A DNA stretch of 64,000 nt. Origin: a bacterium 1XD8-76 (lineage in GTDB: Bacteria > Bacillota > Clostridia > Lachnospirales > Lachnospiraceae). The stretch spans positions 37,342 through 101,341 of the forward strand of contig RAZE01000015.1 of the NCBI GenBank assembly GCA_003611955.1, written 5' to 3'. The translations under genes were made by a program, and so were the position numbers. Under the pieces are notes generated by a model, which worked only from the letters and a program-made list of their open reading frames with translations, did no database searches and had not been told where the DNA came from. Below are positions 42,041 through 49,824 of the stretch, piece after piece (within the stretch, counting starts at the first letter, position 1; every line of letters starts with the position of its first letter).

Positions 42041-42931
42041 CTAACTGACGATACCCCTGATCTCCTTTAAGTCCCGGATACCGTTTTCCTCCATGTACTT
42101 TTCCAGCCCGCCGATGATCTCCGGCATGGCGCAGGGATTTCTGAAATTTGCCGTACCGACTGCCACCGCTGCGGCTCCGGCCATGATGAACTCCAGGGCG
42201 TCCTCCGCCGACTGGATTCCTCCCATCCCGATGACCGGGATGCTTACTGCCCGGCAGGTCTGCCATACCATCCGCAGCGCAACCAGCTTTATTGCGGGTC
42301 CGGACAGCCCGCCCGTCTTATTCGCCACGCTGAACGTCCTTTTTTTCACGTCGATCCTCATGCCCGTGATGGTATTGATCAGCGAGAGCGCATCCGCTCC
42401 CCCTGCCTCTGCCGCTTTCGCAATCTCCGTTATGTCCGTGACATTCGGCGTCAGCTTCATGAAAACGGGCTGCGCCGCTTTCTTTTTTATCTCCTTCGTG
42501 ATGTACTCCACCATGCGCGGCTCCTGACCGAAAGCTATCCCGCCATGCTCCACGTTCGGACAGGAAATATTGATCTCCAGCATATCTATCCCCTGCACGG
42601 ACAGCCGTTCCACGGCTCCCAGATAATCCGCCACGGTGCTGCCGCAGACATTAACAATGACCTTCGTGTCAAACTGTCTGAGGAAAGGGAGGTCCCTCCT
42701 GATAAAGACTTCAATCCCCGGATTCTGCAGCCCCACCGCGTTTATCATGCCGCTGGCAGTTTCCATGATCCTTGGCGTGGGATTCCCCTCCCACGGGACA
42801 AGGGACACGCCTTTTGTGACCACTGCCCCTAACCGGTTCAGGTCCACAAACCCGCTGTATTCCTGCCCGGAGCCGAATGTCCCGGACGCAGGCATCACAG
42901 GATTCTTCAATGTGATGCCCGCTATATCCAC
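42041..42931 (-). CDS. pyrD: Dihydroorotate dehydrogenase, type 1B-like
   Basis: FMN-dependent oxidation of dihydroorotate to orotate is likely. Evidence: PVMPASGTFGSG, the catalytic-Cys loop NISCPNVEHGG, KLTPNVTDI, and IPVIGMGGIQSAEDALEFI. No pyrK electron-transfer subunit is next to it. The only clear start is GTG 42931, 17 bases after AGGAGG. An ATA codon 12 bases further upstream sits at the correct distance and begins the usual N-terminus (NTSVDIAG), so the original ATG may have mutated to ATA. As an extra copy in an accessory region it may serve a different reaction. Confidence 0.8.
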   Translation of the reverse strand: MDIAGITLKNPVMPASGTFGSGQEYSGFVDLNRLGAVVTKGVSLVPWEGNPTPRIMETASGMINAVGLQNPGIEVFIRRDLPFLRQFDTKVIVNVCGSTVADYLGAVERLSVQGIDMLEINISCPNVEHGGIAFGQEPRMVEYITKEIKKKAAQPVFMKLTPNVTDITEIAKAAEAGGADALSLINTITGMRIDVKKRTFSVANKTGGLSGPAIKLVALRMVWQTCRAVSIPVIGMGGIQSAEDALEFIMAGAAAVAVGTANFRNPCAMPEIIGGLEKYMEENGIRDLKEIRGIVS

Positions 42932-43030
42932 TGATGTGTTTATCCCGTCCGCCTCCTTTCTTGAATCACATTATAACAACTGGCAGGAAAAAGAAAAGTA
43001 CTGTCTTTTTTCGTTTATAGTGCGAAAAAT

Positions 43031-43042
43031 GATACCGGTATC
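43031..43042. promoter_or_regulatory. Perfect palindrome between pyrD and hxlR-type genes
   Basis: GATACCGGTATC is a 12-bp perfect dyad, 16 bases upstream of the HxlR gene's -35 box. AGTACC and AGTACTGTC lie on either side (43052 and 42998). A candidate operator for the HxlR-type regulator. Confidence 0.45.
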
Positions 43043-43057
43043 AAAAAACATAGTACC

Positions 43058-43086
43058 TTGAACTGAAAGGGCAGATATAGTATAAT
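43058..43086 (+). promoter_or_regulatory. Promoter of the HxlR-family gene
   Basis: TTGAAC at 43058-43063 and TATAAT at 43081-43086, 17-base spacer. Confidence 0.6.
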
Positions 43087-43108
43087 GCTGGCAAAAGGAG
43101 GGAACCAC

Positions 43109-43435
43109 ATGAGCAATATGAAAGCGCCGCTGCCCCAATGTGCGGCTATGGTCAGGGTACAGAACATCCTGAGCGGGAAATGGAAGATAACGATATTATG
43201 GTACATTGCGGAATATGAAGTGCAGAGGTTCGGGGAACTGAGGCGGAGGCTTGGGGACATCACGCAGTCCACCCTTACCAAGCAGCTCCGCGAACTGGAA
43301 CAGGACGGCTTTATCTCCCGCTATATCTATCAGGAAGTGCCTCCGAAGGTGGAGTATTCCCTGACTGATCTTGGAAAAAGTTTCATCCCTATTTTGAGAG
43401 ACATGAAAAAATGGAGCGACACGCATTTAATGTGA
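43109..43435 (+). CDS. HxlR-family transcriptional regulator
   Basis: ATG 43109 follows AAAAGGAGGG; an in-frame ATG at 43085 lies inside the -10 box. The 108-residue winged helix has the family motifs GKWKITILWYIAEYEVQRFG, ELRRRLGDITQSTLTKQLRE and LEQDGFISRYIYQEVPPKVE. Note the very N-terminal Cys (APLPQCAAMVRV), which redox- or aldehyde-sensing relatives use. Divergent from pyrD and the radical SAM gene, it probably controls both. Confidence 0.85.
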   Translation: MSNMKAPLPQCAAMVRVQNILSGKWKITILWYIAEYEVQRFGELRRRLGDITQSTLTKQLRELEQDGFISRYIYQEVPPKVEYSLTDLGKSFIPILRDMKKWSDTHLM

Positions 43436-43493
43436 TGCCGGGAAGTCCCTGCCTGTCCAGGGGCATAACAGTGGAAATGGGGTGAAAAAAGAA

Positions 43494-44357
43494 ATGAAAA
43501 AAAGATTTTCTCCAAAAAAGACAGCCGCATTCTGCACGGTATCCGTGCTGCTGGCTCTGATCATATGGACAGTATGGGGGAACACTGCGCTGATGGTAAG
43601 CACCGTTGCCATTTCCAGCAGCCGGATCCCTCCTGCCTTTTCCGGGTTCCGTATCGCACAGGTATCCGACCTTCATAATGCCGAATTTGGAAAGGATAAC
43701 TCCACGCTGCTGCGGATGCTGTCCGAGAGCGGGCCGGACATTATTGTGATAACCGGGGACCTTGTAGATTCTGCACATACAGACATAGACACAGCCCTTT
43801 CCTTTGCAAAAGAGGCCGTCCAGATTGCACCCGTCTACTATGTGACAGGCAACCACGAAGCCCGCCTGACAGAGTATGGGCGGCTCAGAACCGGCCTTGA
43901 AACGGCTGGCGTGACTGTTCTTGAGGATAAAACAGTATGGCTGGAACGGGATGGTGGAAAGATTATGCTTATCGGGCTTTCCGATCCCGATTTTACAGTT
44001 AAGGGTGATATGTTCGGGGAAGTGCCTTCTATGGCCGATACAAAATTAGAATCCCTGGCCGGCAGCGAAGGCGGCTACACAATCCTGCTCTCCCACCGCC
44101 CGGAGCTGTTTGAAACTTATGCAGACTGCGGTATTGGTTTAGTCTTAAGCGGCCATGCACATGGCGGCCAGTTCCGCCTGCCCCTCATCGGCGGGCTGAT
44201 TGCACCCAATCAGGGACTGTTCCCCAAATTTGATGCAGGGCTGTATACGGATGACAGCACGGACATGGTCGTCAGCCGCGGCATTGGCAACAGCATCATA
44301 CCGTTCCGCTTCAATAACCGTCCGGAGATTGTATTGGTAGAGCTTTGCGCTGAATAA
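43494..44357 (+). CDS. Membrane-anchored metallophosphoesterase (YkuE-like)
   Basis: 287 residues from ATG 43494 (GGGGTG upstream); a GTG at 43482 is an alternative. The N-terminal signal-anchor (KKTAAFCTVSVLLALIIWTV) is followed by the calcineurin-type metal motifs VSDLHNAEFG, ITGDLVDSA, YYVTGNHEAR, LLSHRPELF and LSGHAHGGQ. YkuE-like relatives act on cell-envelope phosphodiesters. It lies 58 bases downstream of the HxlR gene on the same strand and may share its promoter. Confidence 0.85.
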   Translation: MKKRFSPKKTAAFCTVSVLLALIIWTVWGNTALMVSTVAISSSRIPPAFSGFRIAQVSDLHNAEFGKDNSTLLRMLSESGPDIIVITGDLVDSAHTDIDTALSFAKEAVQIAPVYYVTGNHEARLTEYGRLRTGLETAGVTVLEDKTVWLERDGGKIMLIGLSDPDFTVKGDMFGEVPSMADTKLESLAGSEGGYTILLSHRPELFETYADCGIGLVLSGHAHGGQFRLPLIGGLIAPNQGLFPKFDAGLYTDDSTDMVVSRGIGNSIIPFRFNNRPEIVLVELCAE

Positions 44358-44410
44358 AAATGTTTTTAAGAAAAAACAGTTTTGCAAGATATTTTTATCA
44401 TTTTTATGTG

Positions 44411-44610
44411 TACTATCACGGAAACTCTGTATACAATCACGGAAACCCTTATATTATCACGAAAACTCATAGGCAGTTTCCGTGTTCGTATATGGGTTTT
44501 GCCTGCGAGTATCGACTTTTGCGTGATAGTATAGAGTTTTGCCTGATAGTATCCGAGTTTCCGTGATAATAACCGACTTTTGCCTACGAGTATATACTAT
44601 CAGGCAAAAG
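44411..44610. repeat. Iteron-like array 1, about ten 20-21 bp units in two orientations
   Basis: The core ATCACGGAAAC occurs forward at 44415, 44436 and 44456 (one mismatch). In inverted or variant form (GTTTCCGTG, GTTTTGCCTGCGA, CTTTTGCGTGAT, GTTTTGCCTGAT, GTTTCCGTGAT, CTTTTGCCTACGA) it occurs near 44476, 44496, 44516, 44536, 44557 and 44577. One more forward unit lies near 44594. Regular spacing of about two helix turns is typical of replication-initiator iterons. No replication gene is adjacent. The next 175 bases hold only an isolated inverted unit near 44730. Confidence 0.7.
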
Positions 44611-44816
44611 AACTCCAGAACAGCCGTTCGCATCCTCACTAATGTAAAAATGCCCCTAAAAGCACACGCAAATAATGTAATTTTGAAACCTATGTAGTGC
44701 CGAAAGTGCCGTGTTTACGGGCTTTGTAGGATTTCCGTGTCCGTATCTGCCGGAAACTAAGACACCTTGACAAAATTCGATAATATCCCCCATATTTCAA
44801 CAGCATTTTTCTACAA

Positions 44817-44910
44817 ACAGGCGAAACTCCAAACAAACACGGAAACCTCTATACTTTCACGCAAAACTCGGATACTATCACGGAAACTGCCGACTTTTGC
44901 GTGATAGTAT
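44817..44910. repeat. Iteron-like array 2, about five units
   Basis: Units at about 44817, 44837, 44857 and 44878 (forward, CACGGAAAC or CACGCAAAAC cores) and an inverted CTTTTGCGTGATA near 44893, same 20-21 bp spacing as array 1. Confidence 0.65.
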
Positions 44911-45074
44911 AATTTTGCCACAATCGCCCCACTATCAGCGGCATCAAAAATGCAAAAAAGAGAGGCGCACCAACCACTCCGGTGAACCCCTCTACGCTCA
45001 AAATCCCTTGATTTTAAGCCATTCTTCAATACTTTCGCCTGCGAGTACCTAAATTCCTATGGCATCAATTTAAG

Positions 45075-45117
45075 ATTGCCGCCTGTGCCGCTGTTAGATT
45101 ATGATGACTTTTACCCC
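45075..45117. repeat. 43-bp direct repeat, copy 2
   Basis: Identical to 29536-29578. Here it is followed by TTTACCCCAC repeats (TACCCCACC at 45112 and 45132) and then by the DUF3800 operon's 3' end. Confidence 0.9.
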
Positions 45118-45190
45118 ACCTGTGTGGAATTTACCCCACCCCAATTCGCCATTTGACAAATCGACAAATTGCGCTTTTGCTACGCCAATG

Positions 45191-45343
45191 CTATTTTACC
45201 CGATACTGCTCAGCCTCCTCGTCCGTAAGCGGCCTGCCTAACGCTTTTACCGCATCAATCATTTTGCGCCATTCATAACGCTTGTCGTCTGACGGTTCCG
45301 TCAGTCTGCCGTCTTTCGCATAATCCAGTATATCCTTTTCCAT
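45191..45343 (-). CDS. 50-residue protein downstream of the DUF3800 gene
   Basis: ATG 45343 to TAG. The product begins MEKDILDYAKDGRLTEPSDD, continues KRYEWRKMIDAVKALGRPL and ends TDEEAEQYRVK. It starts 17 bases after the DUF3800 stop and follows GGGAGC at a long spacing, so it is probably read from the same mRNA. It is charged, helical and of unknown function; a partner or immunity role for the DUF3800 protein is a guess based on position. Confidence 0.5.
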   Translation of the reverse strand: MEKDILDYAKDGRLTEPSDDKRYEWRKMIDAVKALGRPLTDEEAEQYRVK

Positions 45344-45360
45344 TCTAACACATCTGCTCC

Positions 45361-46041
45361 CTATAAATATTTCTTCAATAACGGCTTAAGATAGTTCTTT
45401 TTAAAGTCTCGTACTGAACAAAAAAATTCCTGTTCCGATTTTGAAAATGAATTGGACTCTGCTTTTTCCGCAAGTAGTTCCATCGTACAAATCAGGTCAG
45501 CCGCCTGAAACAATTTATAATCTACAGGCTTAACTTTTCTGAACTCTACATGGGCATAAAGCGTATTAAAAACAGAAGTCAAAGTTTTGGTAAGCTCAAT
45601 CTGCCCATTGTCGTAATAGATTATAATGCGGTTAAACTGCTCCCAAAAATTTTGATGATCCTTCAGTATTCCTGCAATCGCTTTTGATATTCTCGCTGTT
45701 AAATTAATTACATCCGGACATTCGTCTTTCCTTATTTTGGCACATACATATCGGAAATCCAATTTACGGGCAAAATTAAATAATGCATTAAAAAGGCGTT
45801 TTCTTTCTTCCATAAGGTCATTAGCATAAACGGATTCTCTGCGAATCAGTGGTCCCGTATGGATGGCATGCTGCCTATATCCGATGTTCGTCAAATGACT
45901 CTCCAAATCATCAATATTTTTGCTAATATCCACATCCTGATTATGTAAAACCATTGCAACCAGATAAAATGGCGCATGAAAATCATATGGCCCCAAATCG
46001 CCCGATTCATCTATAAAAACACTTAAAATCTTTTCAGCCAT
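45361..46041 (-). CDS. DUF3800-family protein, putative RNase H-fold nuclease
   Basis: The 226-residue protein starts with the hallmark FIDESGDLGPYDF (first acidic strand, residues about 9-21) followed by FYLVAMVLH. The later acidic strands IIIYYDNGQIELTK and LFQAADLICTMELLAEK fit an RNase H-like metal site, as proposed for DUF3800. Lone DUF3800 genes are frequent in defence-rich islands but no activity is proven. A predicted structured RNA with its own promoter and terminator lies immediately upstream. Confidence 0.8.
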   Translation of the reverse strand: MAEKILSVFIDESGDLGPYDFHAPFYLVAMVLHNQDVDISKNIDDLESHLTNIGYRQHAIHTGPLIRRESVYANDLMEERKRLFNALFNFARKLDFRYVCAKIRKDECPDVINLTARISKAIAGILKDHQNFWEQFNRIIIYYDNGQIELTKTLTSVFNTLYAHVEFRKVKPVDYKLFQAADLICTMELLAEKAESNSFSKSEQEFFCSVRDFKKNYLKPLLKKYL

Positions 46042-46083
46042 AGATTATTTCCTTCATCCCTCTCAGATTTCCCTAATAAAAAT

Positions 46084-46150
46084 GGCGGGGAAATTCCCCG
46101 CCGTTCGGTGGACCAGGGTCTTTCGACCAGCCCAATCAGTGATACCACTG
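46084..46150 (-). ncRNA. Predicted structured RNA or attenuator leader of the DUF3800 gene
   Basis: Downstream of a promoter on the minus strand are three consecutive hairpins. These are CAGTG/CACTG (46137-46150), GGTC/GACC with a GAAA tetraloop (46117-46128), and GGCGGGG/CCCCGCC (46084-46102) followed by ATTTTTATT, a terminator. The DUF3800 ATG is about 35 bases further. It may be an attenuated 5' UTR or a free-standing small RNA. Confidence 0.5.
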
Positions 46151-46166
46151 ACTTATTTATATGTTA

Positions 46167-46195
46167 ACATTAACGGAAATATACCTCACTGTCAA
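46167..46195 (-). promoter_or_regulatory. Promoter reading into the DUF3800 leader
   Basis: On the minus strand TTGACA (46190-46195) and TAATGT (46167-46172) have a 17-base spacer. Confidence 0.5.
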
Positions 46196-46344
46196 TGATG
46201 TTCAGGAAAATTTTATAAATAACTTTGCGTACTATTTTTCATAATATATCAGAAAATGGCGGACGCTACAAGCGGTTTTCCGGCTTTTTTATTTTTCCAC
46301 TTGCCAACCCGCCAAAACAGAGTTAAGATACGACACCACGGAAG

Positions 46345-46590
46345 GAGGGATTGGATCGGAAAAAGATTCTGCATTGTACCAGCTCATGGACACCCGCATG
46401 CACAGCGTCATGAACTGTATCGTGAGCAGTGACGGGGAATACCAGGCGATCATACGAAAGTCGGACGAGTATTCCGGCAGGCTGGATGGAATACCCTTAT
46501 CGCAGGAAGTTCGACTGCAAGGCCATGTTTTTTGGGAAATGCCTGCCGACAGAAACAAAAGAAATGACCACGGAAGCAAAGGTGTTCCTT
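46345..46590 (+). pseudogene. Broken copy of the ~100-residue mobile-element gene
   Basis: Duplicate of 32086-32394 and its leader (B repeat from about 46247). The TTG start has become TCG, and 83 bases are missing between two near-identical 9-mers (TCCGGCTGC and TCCGACTGC in the intact copy), shifting the frame after about residue 47. It still contains LMDTRMHSVMN and SSDGEYQAI. It is the last recognisable island sequence before hxlA. Confidence 0.75.
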
Positions 46591-46655
46591 TATCCCTGTA
46601 TGACTCCACAAAATCATATTATTCTATTTACGAAATACTTTTTTCGGTTTATGCC

Positions 46656-47282
46656 TTATCTCACTATTTTATATATTTTCTCCGCCACCTTCCTCGGATT
46701 TTCCGCATGCGTGATCCCGGAGCCCACGATAACGATTTCCGGGCTGTATTCCAGGTACGCCGGCAGAGTCTCCGCGGAGATCCCGCCCGCCACGGAAATT
46801 TCCGCGGCGGTCACCGCCCTTCGCATGACTTTCAGGTCATCCAACGGCGTTCTTCCCGCCGCCTGCTGGTCCACCCCCGTATGCACGGAAAGGATGTCTA
46901 TCCCCAGCTCCTCCAGCCTTCTGATCCTCTCCTCCGCGTCCTTCACACAGATCATATCCGCCACCACAAGACCTCTGTGTGCTCTCGCCGCCTCCACACA
47001 TCCCTCGATCGTCCCGTCGTCCGTAACACCCAGAACCGTGATATAATCCGCTCCCGCTTTAAACGCAATCTCCGACTCGTATTTCCCGGCGTCCATGATT
47101 TTCAGGTCGGCAAGCACCTTCTTATCCGGAAACCGCTTTTTCAGCTCCCGTACAGGGGCCATGCCGTATTCCATCACCATGGGAGTGCCCACCTCGATAA
47201 TGTCCACGTAATCCCGGACATTCGCGATCAGTTCCATCGCTTCTTCCAGCGTGGTATCGTCCAACGCAAGCTGTAATTTCAT
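46656..47282 (-). CDS. hxlA: 3-hexulose-6-phosphate synthase
   Basis: The 208-residue OMP-decarboxylase-fold protein begins MKLQLALDDTTLEEAMELI. KVLADLKIMDAGKYE carries the conserved DxKxxD metal/phosphate site; ITVLGVTDDGTIEG, VHTGVDQQAAG and ISVAGGISAETLP follow, all closely like HxlA of Bacillus. It condenses formaldehyde with ribulose 5-phosphate, or runs in reverse to make pentose phosphate. hxlB is 15 bases upstream. Members of the same fold decarboxylate keto-gulonate phosphate, but the motifs here favour HPS. Confidence 0.88.
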   Translation of the reverse strand: MKLQLALDDTTLEEAMELIANVRDYVDIIEVGTPMVMEYGMAPVRELKKRFPDKKVLADLKIMDAGKYESEIAFKAGADYITVLGVTDDGTIEGCVEAARAHRGLVVADMICVKDAEERIRRLEELGIDILSVHTGVDQQAAGRTPLDDLKVMRRAVTAAEISVAGGISAETLPAYLEYSPEIVIVGSGITHAENPRKVAEKIYKIVR

Positions 47283-47297
47283 CTCTCCTGTCCTCCT

Positions 47298-47858
47298 CTA
47301 CTCCAGATTCGCATGTCTGGCGAACATCTCTTCCTCCGATATCCCCAGCTTTTTCATCAGATACATGATGATCACATCGTAGACGATCCATGTCATCTGC
47401 TCGAACGCGTTCCCCATGATCTGTATCGTTTTGCAGGTGTCGGCGAGGCCGCTCTTCGGCGTGGCGCCCGGCAGCACAAGGCAGCTTGCGGAGAGCTTCC
47501 CGATGGAGGCTTCCGGATGGATCGTCACGGTCGCCACATCCGCCCCGAGTCTCCTCGCTTTCTGCGCCATCACAACCAGGCTCTCCGTCTCGCCGGATCC
47601 CGACCCGATGATCAGAAGGTCCCCCTCACCGATGGCTGGCGTCGTGGGCTCCCCCGCAAAAAACACCGTGAGCCCCAGATGCATCAGCCTGTTTGCGAAA
47701 GCCCTCGCGGCAAAGCCGGATCTTCCGGCGCCTGCCACATAAACGCGTTTTGCCCTCAGTATGGCTGCCGCCATCTCCTCGACCTCTCTCTCGTCCACCT
47801 GTTCTGCGTTCTCCTTTAATTCCTCCAGAACATCCAGTAAATATTGTACTTCTTTCAT
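47298..47858 (-). CDS. hxlB: 6-phospho-3-hexuloisomerase
   Basis: 186-residue SIS-domain isomerase: YVAGAGRSGFAARAFANRL, FFAGEPTTPAIGEGDLLII, GSGSGETESLVVMAQKARRL, and the C-terminal MKKLGISEEEMFARHANLE that PHI enzymes share. It interconverts D-arabino-hex-3-ulose 6-phosphate and fructose 6-phosphate. It starts the hxlBA pair, separated from the epimerase gene by a terminator-like hairpin. Confidence 0.9.
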   Translation of the reverse strand: MKEVQYLLDVLEELKENAEQVDEREVEEMAAAILRAKRVYVAGAGRSGFAARAFANRLMHLGLTVFFAGEPTTPAIGEGDLLIIGSGSGETESLVVMAQKARRLGADVATVTIHPEASIGKLSASCLVLPGATPKSGLADTCKTIQIMGNAFEQMTWIVYDVIIMYLMKKLGISEEEMFARHANLE

Positions 47859-47879
47859 GTTTTCTCTCCTTCCGCCGCG

Positions 47880-47917
47880 AAAATGCCGTATACGGAAGGA
47901 TCCATATACGGCATTTT
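47880..47917 (-). terminator. Terminator-like hairpin between epimerase and hxlB
   Basis: AAAATGCCGTATA and TATACGGCATTTT form a 13-bp perfect stem with a 12-base loop; A and T runs are part of the stem, so it can work in both directions. Confidence 0.65.
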
Positions 47918-47934
47918 ATCAGTCTTCCCTGTTG

Positions 47935-48810
47935 TTACAGTTCAAATACATGTTTCACAAACTGAAGAGCGCCCTTTGCGTCCGCATCCAGAGCCGCCTC
48001 CGAGGTATCCTCCACCAGATTTCTCCAGACCTTTACCTCGCTCCCGATCGTTCCGCCCGGCATAACAAACGGTTCCATCACAGCCGCATGCTGATAGTTG
48101 ATATCGCGGAGAGCCTGCCCGATCTCGTCCCAGGGCATCGTTCCCTTCCCCGGCACTTTCCGGTTTCTCTCTCCCAGATGCAGATGGCAGAGTTTATCGC
48201 CCGCTTTCCGGATTGCCGCCGCGATGTTGTCCTCCTCGATACTCATGTGGAACGTATCCAGCATGATCTGCACATTTTTGCTTCCCACAGCGTCCACATA
48301 GCGGATCGCCTCGTCGCAGGTATTTAAGAGATAACCCTCGAACCGGTTCAGCACTTCCATTCCAAGCACAACGCCGCATTCTTCCGCGACTTTCGCCACC
48401 TTCTTCATATTGGCGACAGATCTCTCAAAATCTCCCTCCTTATCGACGGGCTTCGAGTAATCCACAGGCCAGTAGGAGTAAAGTCCTCCGCCCAGCGCCT
48501 TGATGTCCATTTTTTTCAGCTTATGCAGCGTCTCCGTGAAAAACTGCAGCGCGTTCTCCTGGACAGCCGGATCCGCAGAACCCAGGTTCTGGGATGGCTG
48601 GGGGCCATAGCCCGCCGTCAGGATCACATTTTTCTCTTTCGCGTAATCCCTCAACTCATACAACTGCTCATCCGTCGTGTAGGTGTTATTGAACGCCCCG
48701 CAGGATATCTCCAGGATGTCAAATCCCAGATCCGCGATCTTGTCGATATACTTTTTATAGTCTGCAAACCATTCCTTCTCCCAATACGCAAAATAAATTC
48801 CATATTTCAT
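47935..48810 (-). CDS. D-allulose (D-psicose) 3-epimerase
   Basis: ATG 48810 has GGAGG 10 bases upstream. The 291-residue TIM-barrel protein begins MKYGIYFAYWEKEWFADYKK and follows known Clostridial D-psicose 3-epimerases: GGGLYSYWPVDYSKPVDKEG, MEVLNRFEGYL (catalytic Glu), MLDTFHMSIEE (metal Asp), CHLHLGERNRKVPG (metal His) and VMEPFVMPGGTIGS (second catalytic Glu). It interconverts D-allulose and D-fructose. It is the last gene after the ABC importer, suggesting the importer brings in a ketohexose or related sugar. Confidence 0.88.
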   Translation of the reverse strand: MKYGIYFAYWEKEWFADYKKYIDKIADLGFDILEISCGAFNNTYTTDEQLYELRDYAKEKNVILTAGYGPQPSQNLGSADPAVQENALQFFTETLHKLKKMDIKALGGGLYSYWPVDYSKPVDKEGDFERSVANMKKVAKVAEECGVVLGMEVLNRFEGYLLNTCDEAIRYVDAVGSKNVQIMLDTFHMSIEEDNIAAAIRKAGDKLCHLHLGERNRKVPGKGTMPWDEIGQALRDINYQHAAVMEPFVMPGGTIGSEVKVWRNLVEDTSEAALDADAKGALQFVKHVFEL

Positions 48811-48849
48811 ACTTTCCGTCGCCTCCTTTTCTCTTTTTAACAATAACTC

Positions 48850-49824
48850 TTAAGACCCCATCTTGGCAAGTTTATCCGACTTCTTTTTGTTGATCGTATA
48901 GTTCAGGATAAGCACGCCGATCAGCGCGATTCCCCAGATACAGTCTCTGTAATAGTTGCTGACATCGGGGAACGTGTTCAGGTAGGAAGATAACACCTGA
49001 AGGATCAGTACCGCGATCGCGATGCCGGGGATCGTGCCGAATCCTCCGTTCGGGTTTACGCCGCCGAGCACCGCTATCAGGATACACTGCATCGTGTAGC
49101 TCGTACCGAAATCCGCCTTCGCGGAGTTGATTCTCGCAAGCGACAGTAATCCCGCGCAGCCGGAGACGATACCGGAGATCATATAGGTCTTGATAATGAT
49201 GGACCTGTTCTTAATTCCCGCAAAGATAGCGCACTTTGCGTTGGTACCCACCAGAAATACTCTCGCGCCGAATTTTGTCCTTCCCATGATCACGCTCATA
49301 ATGATAATGATCAGCACAAAGACAAGGAACGCGGCCGGAATTCCCGCCACCGTCTTCATCCCGAAGTCCGTGTACGCGGAAGGAGCGCCGCTGACCGTGC
49401 TTCCGTTGGAGAGCACCACGGAGATTCCCTGAAACAGCTGATAGGAACCGAGGGTCGCCAACATCGGCGGTATTTTCAGATAAGAGATCAAAAATCCGTT
49501 GAATGCGCCGCAGGCAGCGCCGATCACAATCGCCAGCAAAATAGCGGGCAGGATCGCGCTCTCGTTCTTCTGCATCAGGAGCGCCGCGCAGATGCCGCAC
49601 AAATTCGCCACATAAACGCAGGAGAGGTCAATTCCTCCCGATATCATACAGATGCCGCAGCCTATAGCCATCAGGCCGTATTCTGCCATCTGTCTTCCCA
49701 TTGTCTGGAAGATGGAAACCTTCAAAAATGAATTCCCTTTTGTAATTCCGGCAATGAGCAAAAAAACAATCAGAATAATGATCAATCTGAAAATATTATC
49801 ATCTATTTTTATCTTCTTTTTCAT
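48850..49824 (-). CDS. Sugar ABC transporter permease (RbsC/AlsC type), second
   Basis: The 324-residue membrane protein has about 9 hydrophobic segments. GIDLSCVYVANLCGICAALL (the GGxDLSVG-like motif of ribose-type permeases), YQLFQGISVVLSNGSTVSGA and VLGGVNPNGGFGTIPGIAIA mark the CUT2 family. It overlaps the first permease gene by 4 bases. Two different permease genes imply a heterodimeric membrane part. Confidence 0.9.
   Translation of the reverse strand: MKKKIKIDDNIFRLIIILIVFLLIAGITKGNSFLKVSIFQTMGRQMAEYGLMAIGCGICMISGGIDLSCVYVANLCGICAALLMQKNESAILPAILLAIVIGAACGAFNGFLISYLKIPPMLATLGSYQLFQGISVVLSNGSTVSGAPSAYTDFGMKTVAGIPAAFLVFVLIIIIMSVIMGRTKFGARVFLVGTNAKCAIFAGIKNRSIIIKTYMISGIVSGCAGLLSLARINSAKADFGTSYTMQCILIAVLGGVNPNGGFGTIPGIAIAVLILQVLSSYLNTFPDVSNYYRDCIWGIALIGVLILNYTINKKKSDKLAKMGS

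Noticed and set aside
44411..44910. Possible CRISPR array
   Set aside because: Units are 20-21 bp apart with no unique spacers, in both orientations, and there are no cas genes; iterons explain it better.
44811..45029. 72-codon minus-strand frame over iteron array 2
   Set aside because: No ribosome site or homology, and repeat-derived sequence; treated as non-coding.
29536..45117. 43-bp repeats as att sites of a single 15.5-kb element
   Set aside because: A serine recombinase normally leaves very short identical cores, the recombinase lies outside this interval, and a second repeat pair has a different spacing; a duplicated cargo locus fits better.
24385..46590. Complete conjugative element or prophage
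   Set aside because: No relaxase, coupling protein, secretion genes, terminase, capsid or tail genes are visible.
46374..47276. 300-codon plus-strand frame covering hxlA
   Set aside because: It is the frameshifted remnant of the duplicated ~100-residue gene running by chance through the antisense of hxlA.
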